A stretch of DNA of 10,020 nucleotides from positions 1-10,020 of the forward strand of contig JAFAWL010000119.1 of NCBI GenBank assembly GCA_019241805.1, written 5' to 3'. Position numbers and translations under genes: made by a program. The stretch is from Actinomycetota bacterium. Its GTDB lineage: Bacteria > Actinomycetota > Actinomycetes > Mycobacteriales > Jatrophihabitantaceae. Under the pieces are notes generated by a model. That model searched no databases. It saw only the letters and a list, made by a program, of their open reading frames with translations, and had not been told where the DNA came from. Position 1 is the first letter of the stretch. The number at the start of each line of letters is the position of its first letter. This document shows, in pieces, positions 5,822 to 10,020 of this stretch.

Positions 5822-7003
5822 ATGAGCTTCGACCGGCTGTGGAGTGACATCGAGCCGATCGGCCGCGTCAGCTCCGGTGGGTATCGCCGCTTCGCCTGGA
5901 CGCGCGAAGACCATGACCTGCGGGAATGGTTCGCCGGCCAAGCGCAGGCGCGTGGCCTGGATCTCGTGCTCGACCGAGCCGGCAATCAGTGGGCGTGGTG
6001 GGGCGATGCCGACTCGACCCCGGGCCTCGTGATCGGCAGTCACCTCGACTCGGTGCCAGACGGCGGCGCCTATGACGGACCGTTGGGCGTCGTCTCCGCC
6101 TTCGCCGCCCTGGACGACCTGCGGGCCGCGGGTTTCACGCCGACGACTCCTTTGGGCATCGTCAACTTCGGCGATGAGGAAGGCGCTCGCTTCGGCATCG
6201 CCTGTGCGGGTTCGCGGATCATGACAGGTGCGCTGAGTCCGGATCGGGCGCGTGCGTTGACCGATGGCGACGGCACGTCACTGGCGGAGGCCGCGCAGGC
6301 CGGGGGCATCGACGCATCCCACCTCGGTCGCGACGACGTCGCGCTGGCCCGTGTCGGCTGCTTCGTCGAACTGCACGTCGAACAAGGAATGGGTCTGGCC
6401 GAGCTGGGGCGATCGGTCGCCGTCGCCGACTCGATCTGGCCCCACGGCCGATGGCGGATCGAGCTCCCCGGCGAGGCGAACCATGCCGGCACCACCCGCC
6501 TGGCCGATCGAAACGATCCGACGCTGGCCTACGCGCGGGTCCTGCTGGCCGCGCGTGAGGCGGCCACGCGCCACGGCGCGGTCGCGACCTGCGGGAAGGT
6601 GCGCATCGATCCCAACGGCGTCAATGCCATTCCCTCGCTCGTCACCGCCTGGCTCGACTCCCGAGGCCCGAAAGAGGCGGCAGTGCGCGACGTCGTCGCC
6701 GAATTGAGCGCGCTGGCTGCTGAGAGCGGCGGGTCCGTCCGCGAGGAGTCGTGGACGCCGCGCACGTCGTTCGACCCGCAGCTGCGCGATCGCCTCGTCC
6801 GAGCACTCGGTTACGCGCCCGTGCTGGCAACCGGTGCCGGTCACGACGCCGGCATCCTGGCCAATGCCGGCGTGCCGACGGCGATGCTGTTCGTTCGCAA
6901 CCCCAGCGGCGTCTCGCACTCACCGGCCGAATTCGCCGAACGGGACGACTGCCTGGCCGGAGTCGATGCGCTTTCCGCGGTCGTGCGCGAGCTGGCCGGA
7001 TGA
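5822..7003 (+). CDS. M20-family amidohydrolase (allantoate/N-carbamoyl-amino-acid hydrolase type)
   Basis: 393 residues, normal for the AllC / N-carbamoyl-L-amino acid hydrolase group. Metal and catalytic motifs are all present: GSHLDSVPDGGAYDG with His74 and Asp85, DEEGARFG with Glu119/Glu120, ELHVEQG with His185, and SHSPAEF with His366. ANHAGTT (219-225) and GHDAG (340-344) are substrate and dimer motifs of the same group. Such cytoplasmic dimers use two metal ions to split an N-carbamoyl, N-formyl-like or allantoate C-N bond. No other allantoin gene is nearby. The ATGA overlap with hutF indicates one pathway, so the likely role is the last step to glutamate: hydrolysis of N-formylglutamate in place of HutG, or of N-carbamoylglutamate. 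The start is fixed by similarity (SFDRLW...GGYRRFAWT). Its ribosome site is poor (only GTGGGG upstream), and a tandem repeat lies directly before it. Confidence 0.9.
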   Translation: MSFDRLWSDIEPIGRVSSGGYRRFAWTREDHDLREWFAGQAQARGLDLVLDRAGNQWAWWGDADSTPGLVIGSHLDSVPDGGAYDGPLGVVSAFAALDDLRAAGFTPTTPLGIVNFGDEEGARFGIACAGSRIMTGALSPDRARALTDGDGTSLAEAAQAGGIDASHLGRDDVALARVGCFVELHVEQGMGLAELGRSVAVADSIWPHGRWRIELPGEANHAGTTRLADRNDPTLAYARVLLAAREAATRHGAVATCGKVRIDPNGVNAIPSLVTAWLDSRGPKEAAVRDVVAELSALAAESGGSVREESWTPRTSFDPQLRDRLVRALGYAPVLATGAGHDAGILANAGVPTAMLFVRNPSGVSHSPAEFAERDDCLAGVDALSAVVRELAG

Positions 7004-8331
7004 CGAGCTACTTCGCCGCCCACGCGTGGCTGCCCGGCGGCGTCGCCGACGATGTTCGGATCACGGTGGACGCGGGGCGGTTCACCAGCATCGAGGCCGC
7101 CGAACGCCGGCGACCCGACGACGTCGCGCTGCCGGGACTGGTGCTGCCCGGGTTCGCCGACACCCACAGCCACGCCTTCCATCGGGCGCTGCGCGGGCGG
7201 ACCCACGGCGGCGGCGGCACGTTTTGGACGTGGCGCGAGCAGATGTACGCGGTGGCCGACCGGCTCACGCCGGCGACCTACTTCGAACTGGCCCGCGCGG
7301 TCTTCGCCGAGCTGGCGTTGGCCGGTGTGACAAGTGTCGGCGAGTTCCACTACGTGCATCACGACCGCGACGCTCGTCCCTACGACGACCCGAACGCGAT
7401 GGGGGCGGCGCTCATCGCCGCCGCGCGGGCAGCCGGCATCCGGATCACCCTGCTCGACACCTGCTATCTGGCCGGCGGTTTGGGCAGCACCGGGCACGAA
7501 CCCCTCTCACCACGGCAGGCCCGCTTCGGCGACGGCACGGCCGCGGCGTGGGCGAAGCGGCTGACCGCGCTGGAGCGTGACTACGACAGCGAGCACGGCG
7601 TGCGGATCGGGGCAGCTATCCACTCCGTGCGGGCGGTGCCCGCCGACGAACTTCCGGTCGTCGTCGAAGCCGCGAGCGGCCGGCCACTGCACGTCCACCT
7701 GTCCGAACAGCCGGCCGAGAACGCGGGTTGTCAGCGGGTGTACGGCTGCACTCCGACCGAGCTGCTCGAGCGGGCTGGTGCGCTCAGTTCCTCGACGACA
7801 GCCGTGCACGCCACCCATCTCACCGACGCCGACATCGCCCGGCTCGGCGAGCGCGCCGCCTTCGTCAGCTTCTGCCCGACGACCGAGCGCGACCTGGCGG
7901 ACGGCATCGGACCGGCCGCCGCACTGACGCGCGCCGGCGCCCGTCTCGTACTCGGCAGTGACCAGCACGCCGTCATCGATCTGATCGAGGAAGCTCGCGC
8001 GGTCGAGCTGCACGAGCGGCTGGCCACGCGCAGCCGGGGCTGCTTCGCGCCGCCCGAGCTGACCGTGGCCCTCACCGAGACCGGGCAGCAGAGCCTCGGC
8101 TGGCCGGACGCCGGGCGGATCGAAGTCGGCGCCCGGGCCGACCTCGTCGCAGTCCGCCTGGACTCGGTGCGGACGGCCGGCATCGAACCGGACCAGTTCG
8201 TCTTCGCCGCCACCGCTGCCGACGTCGACACCGTCATCGCCGACGGTCGGGTGGTGGTGCTCGAAGCTCGCCACGCGCTGGGGGACGTAGCCGGGTTGCT
8301 GACCGAATCCCTGGCGGCCCTGCGGTCGTAG
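7000..8331 (+). CDS. hutF: Formimidoylglutamate deiminase
   Basis: 443 residues of the amidohydrolase superfamily. HutF converts N-formimino-L-glutamate to N-formyl-L-glutamate and ammonia in the five-step histidine pathway. Zinc ligands are visible: His56 and His58 (THSHAFHRA), His233 (HVHLSEQ) and Asp321 (GSDQH), with catalytic Glu236 and His270/His273 (VHATH). By position, the substrate-contact residues of the Pseudomonas enzyme also appear kept: Arg79 in FWTWRE, Tyr118 in FHYVHH, and His208/Arg211 in HSVRAV. These argue for real formiminoglutamate activity. Residue 61 is His where many proteobacterial HutF proteins have Gln; I recall the same in actinobacterial members. It starts at the ATG overlapping the M20 stop. 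Alternatives such as guanine deaminase or SsnA are less likely given the FWTWRE and EFHYVHH blocks. Confidence 0.93.
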   Translation: MTSYFAAHAWLPGGVADDVRITVDAGRFTSIEAAERRRPDDVALPGLVLPGFADTHSHAFHRALRGRTHGGGGTFWTWREQMYAVADRLTPATYFELARAVFAELALAGVTSVGEFHYVHHDRDARPYDDPNAMGAALIAAARAAGIRITLLDTCYLAGGLGSTGHEPLSPRQARFGDGTAAAWAKRLTALERDYDSEHGVRIGAAIHSVRAVPADELPVVVEAASGRPLHVHLSEQPAENAGCQRVYGCTPTELLERAGALSSSTTAVHATHLTDADIARLGERAAFVSFCPTTERDLADGIGPAAALTRAGARLVLGSDQHAVIDLIEEARAVELHERLATRSRGCFAPPELTVALTETGQQSLGWPDAGRIEVGARADLVAVRLDSVRTAGIEPDQFVFAATAADVDTVIADGRVVVLEARHALGDVAGLLTESLAALRS

Positions 8332-8356
8332 GCCGCCGGCGACCCAAGGGATTCGG
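8303..8356 (+). other. Nested hairpin over the hutF stop codon
   Basis: An outer 10-bp perfect stem (8303-8312 with 8347-8356) encloses a 7-bp stem (GGCGGCC 8313-8319 with GGCCGCC 8331-8337). The loop is 11 nt, and a 9-nt bulge lies on the 3' side. There is no U-tract. It may mark the 3' end of the operon transcript. The 103-bp gap to the next gene holds nothing else I can identify. Confidence 0.4.
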
Positions 8357-8434
8357 ACCTCGCGTACAGCAAACGCACACGCGCATCAGCCAAGCTGGGC
8401 GAGTCCACCGAACCCGTCGACCGAGGACCATATC

Positions 8435-9082
8435 GTGACCGCCGCGCTCGTACCCACCCCCTCGTGGCGTACGCGGGCGCATCGATTCGCGCCGGTCACG
8501 GCTGTGCTGAGCTTCGGCGCGCTCGCGGCGGCGGTCGTGATCTCCCAGCTGCCCGACACGACGCCGTTGCTGCAGGCGCTGAGCACCAACGTCCAGAACC
8601 TGCTGCACACGCCGGTTCGTGTGGTCATCGGCAGTGCCTTCGTCAGCGACTCCGGTCTGCTTACCCAGCTCGTGGCGATCGTCGCCACCGCCGCTGCGAT
8701 GTTCGCGCTCGAGCGGCGGATCGGTTCGCTGCGCGCGCTCGGTGTCTTCGCCTCGGCGCACGTAGGCGCCACTGTGCTGACCGAAGGTGCCGTGTGGCTT
8801 GGTCTGCGCCTTGAGTGGCTCCCCGGTGCCGATCGAAGCCAGATCGACGTCGGGATCTCCTACGGCATGTGGGTCGCGGTCGCCGCGGCGGCCGCGCTGC
8901 TGCCACGCGCTTGGCGCTGGCTGTTGCTGCCGGTGGCACTGCTCGGCGTGGGCGTGCCGGCCGTGATCGAGCCGTCGATGACAGCGACCGGTCATCTGCT
9001 TTCGGTGCTGATCGGCTTGGCCTGGTGGCCCTACCTGCTGGATCAGCGCGGCGTTTGGCGCCGCTCACTCCGCTCCGCCTGA
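8435..9082 (+). CDS. Rhomboid-like integral membrane protein (putative serine protease)
   Basis: 215 residues, GTG start with GAGGA 7 nt upstream. Mostly hydrophobic, with segments near residues 20-38, 75-92, 100-123, 140-156, 160-180 and 186-202, which fits a six-helix rhomboid core. GISYG (140-144) resembles the catalytic-serine motif GxSG, with Ser142 as candidate nucleophile. Its final residues are YG rather than Gly immediately after the Ser. ATGHLLSVLIGL (184-195) resembles the catalytic-histidine helix, giving His187, with a Ser-His spacing of 45 residues (53 in GlpG). ASAHVG (107-111) could match the helix-2 His. The usual Asn of the oxyanion hole is not evident. Rhomboids cleave membrane proteins inside the bilayer. 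It may be a divergent active enzyme or an inactive relative. It lies between hutF and dnaK and shows no functional link to either. Confidence 0.65.
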   Translation: MTAALVPTPSWRTRAHRFAPVTAVLSFGALAAAVVISQLPDTTPLLQALSTNVQNLLHTPVRVVIGSAFVSDSGLLTQLVAIVATAAAMFALERRIGSLRALGVFASAHVGATVLTEGAVWLGLRLEWLPGADRSQIDVGISYGMWVAVAAAAALLPRAWRWLLLPVALLGVGVPAVIEPSMTATGHLLSVLIGLAWWPYLLDQRGVWRRSLRSA

Positions 9083-9106
9083 TTTCGTATCCGAGCGGGC
9101 TGTGAA

Positions 9107-9122
9107 CGTGACCCAAGTCACA
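9107..9122. promoter_or_regulatory. CRP/GlxR-like operator candidate
   Basis: CGTGACCCAAGTCACA matches the TGTGA-N6-TCACA consensus of cAMP receptor proteins in nine of ten defined bases. It is an exact GTGAC-N4-GTCAC dyad. It lies 25 bp after the rhomboid-like stop codon and about 142 bp before dnaK. Confidence 0.4.
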
Positions 9123-9131
9123 TTCTAATCG

Positions 9132-9166
9132 GGAAGTTGAGTCGATCAGGCTCAGTTCTTTTGACA
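9132..9166 (+). promoter_or_regulatory. Putative heat/oxidative stress promoter of dnaK with HAIR-like site
   Basis: GGAAG (9132-9136), exactly 18 nt, then GTT (9155-9157) fits the SigR/SigH pattern GGAAT-N18-GTT but for one base. Overlapping it, 9136-9156 reads GTTGAGT-N7-GCTCAGT, an imperfect version of the HspR site HAIR (CTTGAGT-N7-ACTCAAG): six of seven bases match in the left arm and four of seven in the right. TTGACA at 9161-9166 is a perfect sigma-70-type -35, but the hexamer 18 nt on (CACGAT) is a weak -10. HspR repression and SigH control of dnaK are established in actinobacteria; the exact sites here are inferred. Confidence 0.4.
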
Positions 9167-9263
9167 GGGTCCCACGCCAGGCAGCACGATGCAGCCTGGG
9201 CACCGCACTAGGACCAGCAATGCAGGAGCAACCGCATAGCGCGCGAGAAAGAGGAGCTACACC

Positions 9264-10020
9264 ATGGCACGAGCGGTCGGCATCGACCTCGGTACCACCA
9301 ACTCCGTCGTATCCGTCCTGACCGGCGGTGAGCCGGAGGTCATCGCCAACGCCGAGGGTTCACGCACGACGCCCAGCGTCGTCGCGTTCGCCAAGAACGG
9401 CGAGGTGCTCGTAGGCGAGGTGGCCAAGCGGCAAGCGGTCACCAACGTCGATCGCACGATTCGCTCGGTCAAGCGGCACATCGGCGAGGGCAACTGGCAC
9501 GTCACGATCGACGGCAAGAACTACACCGCGCAGGAGATCAGCGCACGCGTCCTGCAGAAGCTCAAGCGCGACGCCGAGGCCTACCTGGGTGAGGACGTCA
9601 ACGACGCGGTGATCACCGTGCCGGCGTACTTCAACGACGCCCAGCGCCAGGCGACCAAGGAAGCCGGCACCATCGCCGGCCTGAATGTGCTCCGTATCGT
9701 CAACGAGCCGACCGCGGCGGCACTCGCCTACGGCCTGGACAAGGGCGAGAAGGAGCAGACCATCCTGGTCTTCGACCTCGGCGGTGGCACGTTCGACGTG
9801 TCCCTGCTCGAGATCGGCGAGGGCGTCATCGAGGTCAAGGCGACCAGCGGCGACAACCACCTCGGCGGAGACGACTGGGATCAGCGCGTCATCGACTGGC
9901 TGGTGAACAAGTTCAGGGCCGCGCACGGCATCGACCTGGCCAAGGACAAGATGGCCATGCAGCGCCTGCGCGAGGCGGCCGAGAAGGCGAAGATCGAGCT
10001 GAGCAGCAGCCAGCAGACCA
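9264..10020 (+). CDS. dnaK: Molecular chaperone DnaK (Hsp70), N-terminal part
   Basis: 252 complete codons before the window ends; full DnaK is about 600-640 residues, so only part of the ATPase domain is present. Starts at ATG with GAGGAG 7 nt upstream. Seen in order: phosphate-1 loop GIDLGTTNS (6-14), catalytic Lys70 in VKRHIG, VITVPAYFND (116-125), NEPTAAALAYG (147-157), phosphate-2 loop FDLGGGTFDVS (170-180) and GDNHLGGDDWD (196-206). The 24-residue insertion of Gram-negative DnaK near residue 80 is missing, as in Gram-positive bacteria. DnaK folds and rescues proteins in the cytoplasm with GrpE and DnaJ. In actinobacteria these usually follow in an operon ending with hspR, all beyond the window. 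Confidence 0.98.
   Translation, partial: MARAVGIDLGTTNSVVSVLTGGEPEVIANAEGSRTTPSVVAFAKNGEVLVGEVAKRQAVTNVDRTIRSVKRHIGEGNWHVTIDGKNYTAQEISARVLQKLKRDAEAYLGEDVNDAVITVPAYFNDAQRQATKEAGTIAGLNVLRIVNEPTAAALAYGLDKGEKEQTILVFDLGGGTFDVSLLEIGEGVIEVKATSGDNHLGGDDWDQRVIDWLVNKFRAAHGIDLAKDKMAMQRLREAAEKAKIELSSSQQT

Overview
The window comes from a high-GC actinobacterium. Third codon positions are strongly G/C, GTG starts are common, Shine-Dalgarno sites are strong, genes overlap by 4 bases, and the DnaK and IclR proteins look actinobacterial. I cannot name the genus. There are ten protein genes, two of them cut by the window edges. I see no tRNA, rRNA, CRISPR array, insertion sequence or prophage gene.

Layout. 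(1) 1-1062, minus strand: the first 354 residues of an aromatic amino acid/histidine ammonia-lyase family protein that lacks the Ala-Ser-Gly triad from which the MIO cofactor forms. (2) 1063-1304: a divergent control region with three short inverted repeats. (3) 1305-5655, plus strand: an IclR-family regulator, then an ABC importer of the quaternary-amine (OpuC/ProU-type) family made of an ATPase with CBS domains, two permeases and a lipoprotein receptor. The first four genes are chained by GTGA/ATGA overlaps. The receptor's two lobes are in reversed order compared with OpuCC/OsmX-type proteins, which is a circular permutation. (4) 5656-5821: a perfect 13-bp hairpin, then six tandem copies of a 15-bp unit. 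(5) 5822-8331: an M20-family N-carbamoyl/allantoate-type amidohydrolase overlapping hutF (formimidoylglutamate deiminase). (6) 8435-9082: a rhomboid-like membrane protein. (7) 9083-9263: the dnaK promoter region with CRP-like, HAIR-like and SigR/SigH-like signals. (8) 9264-end: the start of dnaK.

How the parts fit. Regulator, importer, M20 hydrolase, HutF and the divergent lyase read as one import-and-breakdown locus for a histidine-type compound. HutF converts formiminoglutamate to formylglutamate, and the M20 enzyme is a natural candidate for the last step to glutamate in place of HutG. The lyase is the odd part. Without an MIO group it is unlikely to deaminate free histidine by the usual mechanism. 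A lyase of this fold without MIO, next to a quaternary-amine importer, recalls ergothionase, which eliminates trimethylamine from the histidine betaine ergothioneine. My main hypothesis is therefore uptake and catabolism of a histidine betaine (hercynine, ergothioneine or similar) feeding into the Hut pathway. This is inference. Plain histidine use, with a separate HutH elsewhere in the genome, remains possible. The rhomboid-like gene and dnaK look like unrelated core genome.
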